From positions 21,423,001 through 21,487,000 of the forward strand of contig OY540813.1 of assembly GCA_961205875.1 (NCBI GenBank): a DNA stretch of 64,000 nt. Reading direction: 5' to 3'. Shown here in pieces: positions 23,195 to 37,640 of the stretch. The translations under genes were made by a program, and so were the position numbers. The notes beneath the pieces were generated by a model. That model worked only from the letters and a program-made list of their open reading frames with translations. It was not told where the DNA came from and ran no database searches. The stretch's first letter is position 1. Every line of letters begins with the position of its first letter. Origin of the DNA: Sialis fuliginosa (lineage: Eukaryota > Arthropoda > Insecta > Megaloptera > Sialidae).

Positions 23195-23335
23195 CTAATT
23201 ATTGATAATCTTTTAAAATCGAAACTTATAAATAAAGTTGATATCATCTCGGGCTTGTATATAATTTATGTAATATTGTCTCTATCACGTCTCGGTCATT
23301 TCGAGACCGAGTCTCGTCTCGGTATACAGCTCTAA
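23195..23335 (+). repeat. Repeat of the GAGAC/GTCTC-rich family
   Basis: Contains ACTTATAAATAAAGTTGATATCATCTCGG and then CACGTCTCGGTCATTTCGAG with ACCGAGTCTCGTCTCGG. The same order (ACTTATAAATTAAGTTGATAT then CTTCTCGG) is seen at 39090-39120, so this is a dispersed repeat. Confidence 0.55.
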
Positions 23336-24069
23336 TATTGAAACATTAATAAATAAAAACCTAGAACGAAACCAGCCCTGGATAGAACGTTAGTGGTTTT
23401 TACTTGGGTTACATTTTTTTGTATGCCAGAAACATATTTACTGAGCGAACAAAAGCAAGCCTTTTTCTAAAGTGTGCTGACTACAAACTGTTTCCATATA
23501 AACGTGTGGGCAAATCTGCTTTGTAAATATGGCTTATGGTAGGTCCTTACGTACGAAAAAATTAAAATTAATATTCACGTTTTTTTGTCATGGAGTTAAT
23601 AAAGACTGAATTTTAAATTTGTCAGAAGGTGGTTGCGAATATTTTATGTTACAAAAGCACAGAAGGTCAGACACTTTTATTAAGATTGGATAATTTGCTC
23701 CTCGTGACAAGATTTATCTAAGAAGATATTTCATTTCTTACTTTGCTTTGTAAAAAAATCTCCTGTTTGGCAACATAGTACTCTGTATCTATAGGTATTC
23801 AAATTGCATATAAGTTGGACAAATAATTTTTGTTTATCAAAACCATCGGTCGGTAAAATGAATAGTTAATTTTATTTTATCATAAAATTTTTTTTTCAAC
23901 TCACAGATTATTATCTTCTAATTATCGTTAATTATGCAAAGCATTGGAGAGAAAGAGAAAAGTTTTGTCAATTCTTACGAACCCTAACATAAGCGTTACT
24001 TACGCAAAGTCATGTAATCTTAACTGGACTATATTTCCCTTACGTATTTTTAGGCTGTGTTATTAATCA

Positions 24070-24165
24070 CCCTCGATGAGACTTAAAAAAATTGATGTGC
24101 CGATATCGTCTCGTTCAAATTTAAGCCAAAATTATCATTTCGAGACCGTCAATAGTCTTGTGTCA
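24070..24165. repeat. Short GAGAC/GTCTC-rich relic
   Basis: CTCGATGAGACTT, ATATCGTCTCGTTCAAATTT and ATTTCGAGACCGTC resemble the family at 23195 and 38895. Confidence 0.4.
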
Positions 24166-24999
24166 GCGTGTAGTACCTATGTATTATACTATAAAATAAA
24201 TAATATTAAATTTAAATTTTCATTTAGTTCATTAAAATAACTAATATGAGTAATATATGTAACGGTATACATAGTATCTATAATTAGAAATTGTAATCAT
24301 AGTGTAAAACAGTGAAAACAATTGTTAAATGATGAGTGCTGCGGTCAGTTTGAGAACACAATACAGACCTTGTACATCTGATGCTTCATTAAAAATGACT
24401 GTTCCAATATAATTCTGCACGGTTTTGTATTTCTATGCACGATGTACACCTGTGACTTTTATTATTATGTGCTACATCTGCGCTTGTTTATAACATAGAC
24501 GTTACTCTTGTATATTGCAAAACTTGGAATACATATATATGTGTATATACATGTATGTAGGTATTGCATATTCGTAAAAGTACATATATCAATGGTGTTG
24601 GTATGTATAAAATTTATCTGAAGAGTAACATAAATCTGTGGTTCTAAGAAAATTGGCTCTTGCAATAAATTGATATGAGTCTAGTAAGTACGAAATTTAT
24701 TTCTTCTGTTATGAAATATGTAACAGAAACAAAATAAAATCATATTTCGAGATTATTAAGAAAAAGTTCTTTTATTTTCTGTAGTAATAAACAAAAATTA
24801 GAATTTCTTACTTTAGCTTTGTCAGTTAACATTAAAGATTATATTAACAAAAAAAAGTTTTGTTTTTAAAATATATGCATAAAATAGTTTAATTCATTTA
24901 TTTGCCTTTAGATTTAATCTTGTTTAATTTTTGTTTGCTTCTTAACAGCTAATATAAGTAGTACATGTGCGTTTATGAAACACGAGTAAAGGAAGTGAC
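24166..24999. other. AT-rich non-coding stretch
   Basis: Nothing recognised except an alternating TATATGTGTATATAC tract near 24530-24550. Confidence 0.4.
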
Positions 25000-25190
25000 A
25001 GATTGGTTGTGAGTGTTTTGTTCTGATTCACATTGTCCTTTGACAATGAACACACGTGTCTTTGGCGATCGCTCGTGCTGTTTGCGATCGGTCAAGCGAG
25101 CCGTGATTCGCTTTAACGACAAAATCACAGATGACTCACGAAACGAAAACAAAGTGCATTTGTTTGTGTTTGACGTGAACACATTTAAAA
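25000..25190. promoter_or_regulatory. Candidate enhancer with SOX palindrome and AP-1 site
   Basis: CATTGTCCTTTGACAATG (25031-25048) is a perfect inverted repeat with a 4-bp spacer that contains paired SOX-type ACAATG cores. It overlaps a CTTTGA TCF-like core. TGACTCA (AP-1 consensus) is at 25132-25138 after a CAGATG E-box. GGCGATCGC and GCGATCG recur at about 25067 and 25084. Both strands are free of stops for about 69 codons, in agreement with locally higher GC. No splice-bounded frame is convincing, so a regulatory role is preferred over coding. Confidence 0.35.
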
Positions 25191-26434
25191 CAAAAACATA
25201 TTTTATATACGGCTATCATTGATGCTAGATGTCATATGTGGTTTCATATCATTTTATTTTTTTCCAAACTTTGTGTCGTGTTTGATTTTATAATCCAGTA
25301 GTCATATTAAAAAAAATAGTAACTCAAGCATTCAAGAAAATTCTTGTACTCTTAAACGGATTATGTTTTTTAAATGAATTAGACAATAATAATAACGTAA
25401 AAATAAATAACAAAAACTAGACTTTTAACTGTGAACTGCCTAACTAGGTAACAAATGATCATTAAAAAATCCAGATTTGGAAAGCTTCATATTCGGCCAT
25501 AAATTGGTCGTACAACGAAACAAAAAAAATATGCAAATATAAGAGAAAGTCTGATCTATAAGTTAATTATTAACTTCGGTCAAAAAAAATCACAGCTCGT
25601 TGAGGTTCTCATTTATATAAATTTTCTATTTTTTTCATTTTGGGATATCAGCGAGTTTTGTATTATTAAATTTATTACAGTACCTAAAATACGTAATAAA
25701 AATATAGTCTGCATTCTCAGCCAACGTTTCGTCATACATCTTTGAGGCTCTTGTGAAAGTACAAGGAAATAATATTACATTTAATATAATTATTAATTAT
25801 ATTTATTTAATATAATTAATAAACAGTCATAATATTAAAAGTAAGCACATAAATATTCAATGTTGATTGACTGCAGTCGGAGCCGGAGGTCCTCCGACTT
25901 ATCCCAAATGTTGTGAATTAAACTAATGTCAAAGTTCATTTTTTTTGTATTTAATTACATTTATTTAATCTACAAATAACTTGAAAATGATTTTTACCGA
26001 CTAGATATATGTAACACAAACACAACACGAGTTAGAGTTAAATGTTTTTTGACATACTTGCTTGGATGGAAAACTACGTTCAGTTAAATGATCGCTAATA
26101 GCAAGACTGAAACCCTTTTCATAGAACCTAGACACAATAGGTACCTATTGTGTTATGAATAATCCGTCAGCGACCTTAAATACAATAACTAAACACGGGT
26201 TAATATAAAATAACTATGAGCTGTAGCTGTATGTGTATAGACATGGTTATTTTAGTAATCACTCACTAATAACTATCTATTGAAACTATGTAGGTATACG
26301 TTTACCCACAGAGCTTAATGCATTATTATAGTATTTATTGAAAATTCCTTTTTAATAGAATGTGTATTGAATATGGTGCATTGCAGCTAATAACATTATA
26401 CATATATTATGAAAATGCATATATGATTCATAAT
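25191..26434. other. AT-rich non-coding stretch
   Basis: Contains a small palindrome, AATAGGTACCTATT, near 26137-26150, and GGAGCCGGAGGTCCTCCGAC near 25878-25897. No gene or bounded element recognised. Confidence 0.4.
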
Positions 26435-26640
26435 GTTATATAAATATTAACCCTTTACCTTCAACACATATTTCGCCGTTTTAACTGTAGAACGTTCACA
26501 GATCGACAGGCAAACACACATACATATGTCATTGAGATAATGGCCTTACGTAATTCAAGGACTTTCAAAACGAATTATTCCGTTAAAATTTTAGTTAAAC
26601 ATTTTTCAGTATTGTACATATAAAAAAGTAATAATTTGAG
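26435..26640 (+). repeat. Dispersed repeat, copy 2 of the family at 15095
   Basis: CTGTAGAACGTTCACAGATC followed by CAGGCAAACACAC, CATTGAGATAATGG and CTTTCAAAACG in the same order as the copy at 37410-37640. Confidence 0.6.
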
Positions 26641-26789
26641 GGAAAAAATAGGGTTACCTTCACCTAAATGAACTACAAACTGGCCAAATAAGACTAATTG
26701 TAAAATCAGAAGGACTAAGATTTAAAATAATTGGTGGTATCGACCATGTATACGTCATATGGGTATTAAGAATTATTTTAAACTACTTA

Positions 26790-26840
26790 TAGAGATTTGA
26801 CCGCGGTTTCTCTCACGTTCTCGTATTAGTTTTTCGTCAT
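26790..26840 (+). repeat. Weak RTE/LINE 3'-end relic
   Basis: GAGATTTGACCGCGGTTTCTC followed by TCACGTTCTCGTATTAGTTT has the layout of the 5720-5815 relics with more substitutions. Confidence 0.4.
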
Positions 26841-29539
<2,699 letters not shown>

Positions 29540-30926
29540 TATATATAAACATATGAACATTTTAAATTTGATTCAAACTACGAGTATAATAATAGTTACG
29601 TGTGTAATAGTCTATCATAGTTCAAGCAAAAAATTTATAATTCACTCATACGTTAAAGAAATTGATGTTCTTGATGCTAAATAATGTTTTCGTTTTCCAG
29701 TTCAATCATATTTCTGTTGTTTTATATATCACGCCAGGGTGAATGTTTTTTTATTTAGATATATAATACAAAACACATATTTTGAACATACATTTTATTT
29801 AGTAATTTTATGTTGACAGTTGTATTTATAAAATGTTATTCTTATATTAAAATTTAAATGAAAGTTGCGTTTTGACGTTAATTCTCAACAGTGTTGTCTT
29901 ATTTACCAAGGCTTTAAAATAAATAAATAAAATAATAAATATGTAAACTTTTAACAATAGAGCATCATCAGGCACTTATTGTTAGATAATGGAAACTATA
30001 ACATTTTATAGACATTTTTCATTACGTTGATGATTGCAACTTATCTTGTTTATTTTTAATATCTGAAATCTATTGTAATTAAAGGGGAAAGTAAAAAATG
30101 ACAGCCATGCTTCTTTACTCATCCATCATCTTTTTCCTAACTTTCACAATGGAAGCTACCATCACAATGATGAACTGCACACTGTGTCATATCTAAAAAT
30201 CGATAAAATTCAATCACATATTAAACCGTATACTATGATTATATTAATGAATTTTTTTTTAAACTCAATGCTTATCGTCAATAGATTAATAAAGTTTTGA
30301 GCGAAAATTACATATAATATTATTATTACTTTGTTTAAGGAATTTGTATAAGCTTTTCATTATTTTTGTAATTATAATATCTAATTAAATGTATTAAATA
30401 ATAGGAATTCAAAATAAAACCAAGCACATGTATTATAAACAATTTTCTTACAAACAAAACAAAACCTTTCTAAAAACGTTCCATAGTCTGTTTCATTTAA
30501 GATTACAGCGATAGCTAACATAAATACGAGCTACTGATTGGGCAAAACACCAGGCAGCTTCACAATAACACAATTTTCAATGACGCAATACATTTTGTAA
30601 TTCATGTTGCCTTAAAAAACAAATGCAATTAATTTCAAATTGCTAGATTAGTTATTCTAAAAATGTGTATTATATTATCGACATAAGGTTATTAGAAAAC
30701 TAATATTCATAATAGATACAAGGGCGAGTTTTATTTCTTACAAATTTTATTAAAAGTTTTCATATACATATTAAAAAAACATTTTTCTTAGAATAGTGTG
30801 TGTGTTAATCGTACCGTTTAATCTCCGCCCACCACTGCAATCTTAAATGAAACAGAGTATAAATTTTGTAATTTTATCTATGGATTTAGTTTGTATAAAA
30901 ACAAACGCTACTTTATTATTCGAATC
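29540..30926. other. AT-rich stretch
   Basis: Holds a further 'CATCATCAGGC' repeat-type motif near 29963-29973 and the small open frame listed at 30098. Otherwise nothing recognised. Confidence 0.4.
30098..30196 (+). CDS. Small open frame with signal-peptide-like N-terminus
   Basis: A 32-codon frame starts in a good insect translation context (AAAAAATG) and ends at TAA. It reads MTAMLLYSSIIFFLTFTMEA followed by a 12-residue tail with the pair CTLC. The first 20 residues have the hydrophobic core and small-residue end of a signal peptide. Codons are more GC-rich than the surroundings. No family is recognised, there is no support for transcription, and such short frames are common by chance, so this is a flag and not a gene call. 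It could also be the first coding exon of a spliced secreted peptide. Confidence 0.15.
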   Translation: MTAMLLYSSIIFFLTFTMEATITMMNCTLCHI

Positions 30927-31140
30927 TTAAGACCTCTATACACCACCCAATCTGCAGTGCCGGTTTATCGGGAGGTAGAGGTGGGATACTGAGGATTGGG
31001 TCATGTATAGGCTAATTGGGTCGATTATTCCACGAATGGTCGGCCCGATTTGCCTGTACACCACCCAATCTGCAGTACCCCCACTCTACCTTCCGACAAA
31101 TCGGCCCTGCAGATTGGATGGTGTATAGAGAGGCCTTTAA
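30927..31140. mobile_element. TTAA-flanked double-hairpin MITE
   Basis: TTAA occurs at both boundaries (30927-30930 and 31137-31140), the target duplication of piggyBac-type insertions. Inside, GACCTCTATACACCACCCAA at the left pairs with its imperfect inverse at the right (GGATGGTGTATAGAGAGGCC). The segment also contains a second direct copy, TACACCACCCAATCTGCAGT, at about 31057-31076 and an inner inverse, GAGGATTGGGTCATGTATAG, near 30991-31010. It can therefore fold either as one large hairpin or as two hairpins in tandem. The extreme ends differ by two bases, so the piggyBac assignment is tentative. Confidence 0.7.
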
Positions 31141-32009
31141 AGTTAATATTGTTTGAAAATCAAAAAATAGTAGATAATAATTATTTTTTATAGAAATTCG
31201 GTGACGCAAATAATTTTCAGACACATTTATTTAGAACCATCATTTCTCTTACAGACCAAATTCAATTGAAATTTTAAACATATAGGTATGTATGCATGTT
31301 TAAAATATTCAACCGGGAAATATACCTATCTTAGACAACGAAAGATATAGGATTCAAGACATTACCTAGCGTTGTTATCATGTAGCACCGCAAAAAACAT
31401 TCCACGGAGTTATTGGTCTGTCATTCGGATTTTGAAATAAATATCAATTGTTTTGTATTCTACAATTAATTAATAATAAAAGTTTTATATTGTACATATT
31501 TCGAGAAAAAAAGTTTATTATTTTTTCACAAACAGATCATTAAAAAATAAAATTTAAAAAAACACTTACGTCGGATATCTAAGAGGTGTCAAATCTTTAT
31601 GAATTTGCTCAGCATTCTAGAGCAGTGGTAAATGGTAATCAATGTATAATAAGATAAATACTATGCATTTAATGATATACACTTGTTACACCTATCTTTA
31701 AATCACTTATTTCTGCTTAACGCACATGCATCAAGGCCATTCATATAAACCAAAAATAATTTTTTTAATGTTACAAAATTTAAAAAAAATATGTTAAAAT
31801 TGAAATTTCTTATAAAATTTTTCAGACAAAAGTTATTTCCTTTTTTCTGCAAAATACGAATCTTCAAAAAAACAAATAGATTTCCTTTGAAAAAAAGTGT
31901 TGACCCCAAAATGACCTTCAAACCTCCACTCAAGGTCAAAATCGTTAACTCCATTGATTTTGCCCCTCTAAATCCTGAAACTTTTGTACCAATCACCCTG
32001 TATACATAC
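31141..32009. other. AT-rich stretch with one TIR-like end
   Basis: Near 31991-32003 the sequence ATCACCCTGTATA resembles an inverted 'TACAGGGTG' terminus. No partner was located, and overlapping open frames of 82 and 97 codons on opposite strands show no family. Confidence 0.4.
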
Positions 32010-32292
32010 TTAGATTTCCTGAATTGTATAATTTTTTAAGAATTATAATGAAATAATTTAAATTAAAATTAGTGTTTTTTTTTAATTTGAAGCATTTTAA
32101 CTAACTACAAATGGAGTTGAGTTCTTTTAAATTATTAACAAACGTAAAACACATATTATTCATTTAATAATTGGGGTAATTTTAATAGTAATTATAAATT
32201 TAACTCCCTTAGAAACACTTAATCAATGTGGCACATTGATATCTTACACGTATATTTTTAATTTTATTGAAACGCAAAATCTTTAATATCTC
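32010..32292 (+). repeat. Direct repeat A flanking a TIR element
   Basis: The segment from TTAGATTTCCTGAATTG to TTAATATCTCA recurs at 32911-33237 with high identity. A lacks about 40 bp that B has near 33052-33092. A ends exactly where the TIR element begins. Confidence 0.8.
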
Positions 32293-32910
32293 ACAAGGGG
32301 AAGCAATGAGAATTTCAATGAGCTTGTGGTATGTCAAACTAGAGCAAAAATAAAAAGACACGTGTCCAACAATTTGATCTCATAGGCCTTAATTACAAAG
32401 ATAATTAACTTTGAAAATTTGTGTATTCAATATAACCGTGTATTATGTTCGCTCGAAATATAAGTGTGTTGGCCCTACGGTCAACGCGCTGGTGTCTCGC
32501 CTAGTTTTAAGATTTTGATTTTTATTTACAATTATTTTTTATTTTTTTGTACACATTACCTCTCCCACTTGCGTAAAAATCGATAAATTAGACATAAATA
32601 AAACATATATTATTATTGACAATAGATGTTTGTGGTTTCTTTCAAGTTTGTTTTTTATTAAAACTTTTCAATTTATTAATTAAAAACTAATGAGTTGTGT
32701 CAATAATAAATTAAATTTACTTTAAAACAAATTAATAATTATGTACTGGCGTATATATCAATATTTTCATTGTCAATAATATATGTTTTATTTATCGATT
32801 TCAAATTATCGAGATCAAATTGTTGGACACGTGTCTTTTTATTTTTGCTCTAGTTTGACATACCACAAGCTCATTGAAATTCTCATGGACCGTGCTGTTG
32901 CTTCCCCTTG
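32293..32910. mobile_element. 618-bp non-coding TIR element between direct repeats
   Basis: The ends are CAAGGGGAAGCAA at 32293 and its inverse at 32898-32910. After a 10-bp insertion in the right arm they continue as about 80 bp of matching inverted sequence (ATGAGAATTTCAATGAGCTT, GACACGTGTCCAACAATTTG). A second inner inverted pair (AATCGATAAATTAGACATAA against its near inverse at about 32780-32805) makes a nested hairpin. No target duplication of ordinary length. Instead the element is bracketed exactly by the long repeats A and B. Confidence 0.7.
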
Positions 32911-33237
32911 TTAGATTTCCTGAATTGTATAATTTTTTAAGTGTTATAAAGAAATAATATAAATTAAAATTAGTGTTTTTTTCTTTTTAATTTGAAGCAT
33001 TTTAACTAACTACAAATGGAGTTCAGTTCTTTTAAATTAATAACAAACGTAATTGTTGATTTTGAAAGTGGCCTAACTCCATTTGTGGTAAAAAAACACA
33101 TATTATTCATTTAATAATTGGGGTAATTTTAATAGTAATTATAAATTTAACTCCCTTAGAAACACTTAATCAATGTGGCACATTGATATCTTACACGTAT
33201 ATTTTTTTTTATTGAAACGCAAACTCTTAATATCTCA
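32911..33237 (+). repeat. Direct repeat B
   Basis: Second copy of repeat A, starting immediately after the TIR element. It includes the extra segment GATTTTGAAAGTGGCCTAAC near 33058-33077. Confidence 0.8.
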
Positions 33238-33277
33238 GTTTAAACATAAATGGAGTTAGGTTACTCTCAAAATCAAC
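33053..33277. repeat. Inverted pair with 35-bp arms around ACTCCATTTGTGG
   Basis: TTGATTTTGAAAGTGGCCTA plus ACTCCATTTGTGG at 33055-33087 is repeated inverted at 33245-33277 with three substitutions. The spacing is 157 bp. Probably the ends of a small TIR element partly shared with repeat A. Confidence 0.6.
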
Positions 33278-33448
33278 GGCTTATATGTATAATAAATATT
33301 GATAGAAAAACAAAATAAAAAGGATACACGAGACAACACGGCACGATAAGATAAAGATTTAATAAAAGTGTCTGAATATTGTCTGGACCAATAGCACGTG
33401 AACAATAGTTTAATTTAACAGAACAATAGCGGCTTTTAACAAAGATCG

Positions 33449-33500
33449 TCCCAATAACTAGAGCAAGCAGCGACGCGAGCTCGCAGATAAGTTATTGGGA
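33449..33500. repeat. 11-bp inverted repeat, CpG-rich loop
   Basis: TCCCAATAACT (33449-33459) pairs with AGTTATTGGGA (33490-33500) around a loop containing GCGACGCGAGCTCGC. The region 33300-33700 is GC-richer and includes an AAGAAGAAGAAG run near 33620. It may be part of an undefined retroelement end. Confidence 0.5.
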
Positions 33501-34689
33501 AGCAAGCAACAGCGAGAGATACGAGAAATATTTCATTTCCCGATTTTCTGCGGTGGCACTTTATTTATTATTGTATCGTATAAAAGGTTTTCTATAGAAT
33601 AAAATGTGTGAGATACGACAAGAAGAAGAAGAAGGGAGGACGACCTCCAGCTCGGACGCTCTTGATAGTGTGTGATATGAACGTGGGACATGTACCTAGA
33701 ATACCTTTATGTACTTTATGAAAACACATGGCTAAAGGGACATATTATTTTCAAATATGAAAATTCAAACAATTAAATGTACCGGGCATGTATTTTTACA
33801 ATTTATTGTTATGTAATAATCAAATTATTTCATGGAAAAAATCTAAAAAACTAAACAATAAATTTTATCGAAAAAATTTCTCAATTTTCGAAGTAGGTCA
33901 AATATGATCGGTTTGAGATTTAAATGGGGTGAAAATTAATTGAAAATCTATCCACTCTTCGAATTCAAGGGTATTTTTTTATTATAAAATGTTTTTTTAT
34001 GAAGACTAAAATATTGCATTTTCTTGCAATTTTGAATATTTTGCACGAAAATTTGCTAAGCCTTAAATTATTATTTTTTTAAAACCTTGTAGCAAATTTT
34101 AGTGCCGAGATATTCGAGTTTGAATAAATAAGATACTTATCTACAGTTCAAAAAACTTAATTCCGAAATATTTATGCAACACATTTGAAAAATATTGACA
34201 ATATTCTTCGATAAAAAACAAAAACTTTTTGCCTTTTGCAATTTTTTTCAAAAGATAATTTTTTCGGAAAAAAATTTTTTAGTAAAAAGTACGGAATACT
34301 TAATTTTCAGATTGCAATTTCTCAGCCAAATTACTCGATTTCCCTTTTCACATTCTTTGATAAAACCTAATATTATTTTCTAGTTATTTTCATAACATTC
34401 ATAAAACTACTATTAGAATTAAGTATATTTGTATTAATTAATCGAACATTGTTTTTTTTTTCGTATATGACGGGTTAACTTATCATATGGTGATAATTAT
34501 AGGTGATTGTGTAAGCTTTATTAGGGCTCTTATAGTCGTATGAAGCTTTTTGGTACTTATTTCATTCAATTTTGAATAACTCAATGCAAAAAAATGCTAC
34601 AAAATGATAAAAATACTAACATTTTATTTAAATAGTCTAATTATGAATTAAAAAAAAATGACATGAAATCAAAAAGCTGCGATCTGTTA
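33501..34689. other. AT-rich stretch
   Basis: No gene or bounded element recognised after the GAA run near 33620. Confidence 0.4.
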
Positions 34690-34910
34690 TTAGGGTTATG
34701 GTGGCGGAATAAGAGCTATGCAACCCTGTATAACGTGTACTGATAGAGCCAAGGCAGAGCACTCGGTGGTTCTCAATCAGACCGGTAGAATGGAGTCCTT
34801 TGTCCTTTGCGGATTCGATCCCGTTCTGTATCAGCGATGAGGTTACACGATAGTGCCGGGATACAAAGGACAGAGTGTTTTTAATTAATATATATATAAA
34901 TAAAGTCTTC
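34690..34910 (+). mobile_element. Candidate tRNA-derived SINE
   Basis: GCGGATTCGATCCCG near 34809-34823 matches the Pol III B box (GWTCRANNC). A possible degenerate A box, GAGCCAAGGCAGAGCACTCGG, lies about 60 bp upstream. CTGATA at 34740 can pair with TATCAG at 34829, like an acceptor stem, but the spacing of about 95 nt and poor arm pairing argue against a functional tRNA. The block GTCCTTTG is repeated and returns inverted as CAAAGGAC. The 3' side ends in TTAATTAATATATATATAAA. Only one copy was found, so the family call needs a genome search. Confidence 0.5.
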
Positions 34911-37409
34911 CAGTATATGTATGCTGTCTAATTAATTAATTAAGACGTGTAATTATTTGGAAGTGATGTACGAAGTGTAATATTTATAATTAAATGTAAT
35001 ATATTATCATGTCACTTTTGCTCGCTTCAGTAATAATATTTCAGAAGTTTCAGCTCTCTGCTTTGTACAGAGTTGGGTTTAATTGATTTATTGTCGGTTG
35101 TGTTTTGATTTTAATGTTGTTTTATTGTTGCGGAATTATGCTAGTTTGGGATGTTTTATAAAAGATTTTGAAATTAAATCTTATTAGACAGTTTCAGTAA
35201 TTTTAAAAGACGGCATATGATATCTTCTATTACATACGCCTACCAGCTTACGCGTAGTAGTCGGTCTAAATTTTTTTTGCATTGCGTTAATAAAATGAAC
35301 ATAATTTCTTTAATTTCTTCAACAATGCACTTAAAGGTTCACATCTTTCGAAAAAAGTCTCTATATTTATTTATTTTAATATCGTTTAGTTTTAAACTGC
35401 TATAAAAATATTAACAAAGTTCATTATGTCCAATATTGGTACTTATTAAGTCGCTACCGAAATAAATCAACAGCCAAATCGAATAACTAAAAATAAAAAA
35501 ATAAAAATTCGTCGATTTGAAAACTTAATTCCAAATTAATTTGACGTAGTTCCTAAAACTACCGGTGAATGCAGCACCAATTGGCATTCGTTGTTACAAA
35601 GATATGACTTTTTTGCAATGGTTAAAATATTTGAATTTTGTTTCATTACTTTACATCTTTAATCAAAATATTTGTGATGTTTACATTTTTTATTCGCCAT
35701 TCAATGCATGTATTCAAAATTACATACAATATTTAATTTTTTAAATACCTAAAATATTTGACATATTATACTTTTCATTTTACCGTAACAAACGATTAAA
35801 GAAGAAAATATTCTCAAGAAAAATGTATAGATTCTAGAGCGCACTTTTTGTTGGAAAACCTAGACGGTCGTCAAATATAATGTCATGCAGTTTTCACATT
35901 TTGTATGGAAGAATAGTGATAAATCGATAGAATAAAATCCTTTTGTAAATATTGTATATGTTGAGATTTACACAACATGAGGGGACCACTCGACATCAAT
36001 TATTCAAAAGGACGTCATGATGGAAGGTGCTATACTATTTTATGTCAATTTAAAAGAAAAACAACTGTCAATAAGATATGCTGTAATGTATATTCTTCTA
36101 TCTTTTGTATATTGACACCATAGAAAAATATTTTATATGTAAATATAATATTATAATATTATTAGTAATCGTACTATGATAATTTATTTTCTAAAATACC
36201 AAAATCAATAAGATACGACTTATGTATCATCAATTTTAATACTTATCCGGGAAGAAAGGGAGACCAAACGTTACTTATATTTTTAATTAATTGTTTAAGA
36301 TACGTTAATTGAAACCAGTTTCGGCAATTAAAATATATTAATATAAATCAATTGAAATTTTTAATAGAAAAATAGTACTAAAAAATACACTTTTTCATGT
36401 ATTTAAATAAATAAAAATGGGGCGAATGTTAAGGAAAATCTTACGAACTATTACAGGTGGGTGGAAAATTTCAAAAATCATCCTTACGTAATTAATTGAT
36501 GCTCCCGAATAACTATCACTTTAAACTGAAATCTTGTCTATTTATACGTAACATGTATATTAAATTAAATAGGTTAAGTTCTATTTGAAAATATTCTGGC
36601 AATGAGCTAAAATGTAATGAGACATTAACGACAAAAATTTGGTGCAGTTTGAAGTCACAAGACTAAACTATAAATACAAATAAATATACAATGTATATCC
36701 ATACACCTACAAAATATTTTGTATGTAGATAAATATTTTATTTATTTCTTATTATATATTTTATAAAATCTGTGGTATTTTTATTTTTGATATTAATAAT
36801 ATAATCAGTTATATATCTATATTTTAAATCTATAAAATATGTAGGTATATAAAATAATATAATAATAATTCAAACTAAGGTATAAGATCTTTAATGTAAT
36901 TATATAGGTAATTTGTTAATCTTTATATTTAATACTATTTTAGTCATAGAACAAGTAGATATTGATACATATATATTTAAAACTAATTGTTAGCACCTTT
37001 TATGGGCTGTACAAAGTTATCCGTACAACGGATTGATGAAGACTCTTATTTTACTAAATAAAATTATATACGAATTTAATTTCGAATTTTTCCGTAGTGA
37101 AACTTTAAAGTTACTGGACTATTATTTGGTTGGAAATCATAAAACATGAACCAAACTACTAACTGTTTTGATTGGCAGATAGACAAATATTTTGACCTAC
37201 ATTCTTGCCGAGATGTTTATATTCTATTTAGAAAAAAACGATTCGTAACATATGTACAATTTATATATGTATGTATATATGTAAAATAATCTAATACAAG
37301 TACTTTTGTAATTTTAACTAATGAACTTTATTAATAATTTAAATATACATATAAACCTTAGATAATAATATATTTTTATACAAGACACCGTTTAAAAACT
37401 AATCAGAAG
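34911..37409. other. AT-rich non-coding stretch
   Basis: Nothing recognised apart from AT microsatellite tracts near 36700-36870 and 37255-37275. Confidence 0.4.
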
Positions 37410-37640
37410 AGTAAAAATTAATTTTTTACTTATGTTAGTGATGCAAACCTAATAGCAAAAATTTATGTTTGTGAATTTAAAGGCTTTGGCTGTAGAGCGT
37501 TCACAGTTTCAGAGACCGACAGACTGACAGGCAGACATCATTGAGATAATGGTATTGCGTGACATGTTTCAGGGCTTTCAAAACGTGTAATTCCGTTCGA
37601 AATTTTTCATAATTATTGTACTTTATTACACAAGTATAAA
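37410..37640 (+). repeat. Dispersed repeat, copy 3 of the family at 15095
   Basis: GGCTGTAGAGCGTTCACAG, GACTGACAGGCAGAC, CATTGAGATAATGG and GGCTTTCAAAACG follow the same order as the copy at 26435-26640. Confidence 0.6.

Noticed and set aside
32293..32910. TRIM retrotransposon body between LTRs A and B
   Set aside because: The body has its own terminal inverted repeats and no primer-binding site or polypurine tract next to A or B. A and B lack TG...CA ends.
34740..34836. Functional tRNA gene
   Set aside because: There is a B box and a short acceptor-like pairing, but the length is about 95 nt and the D and anticodon arms do not fold properly. A SINE is the better call.
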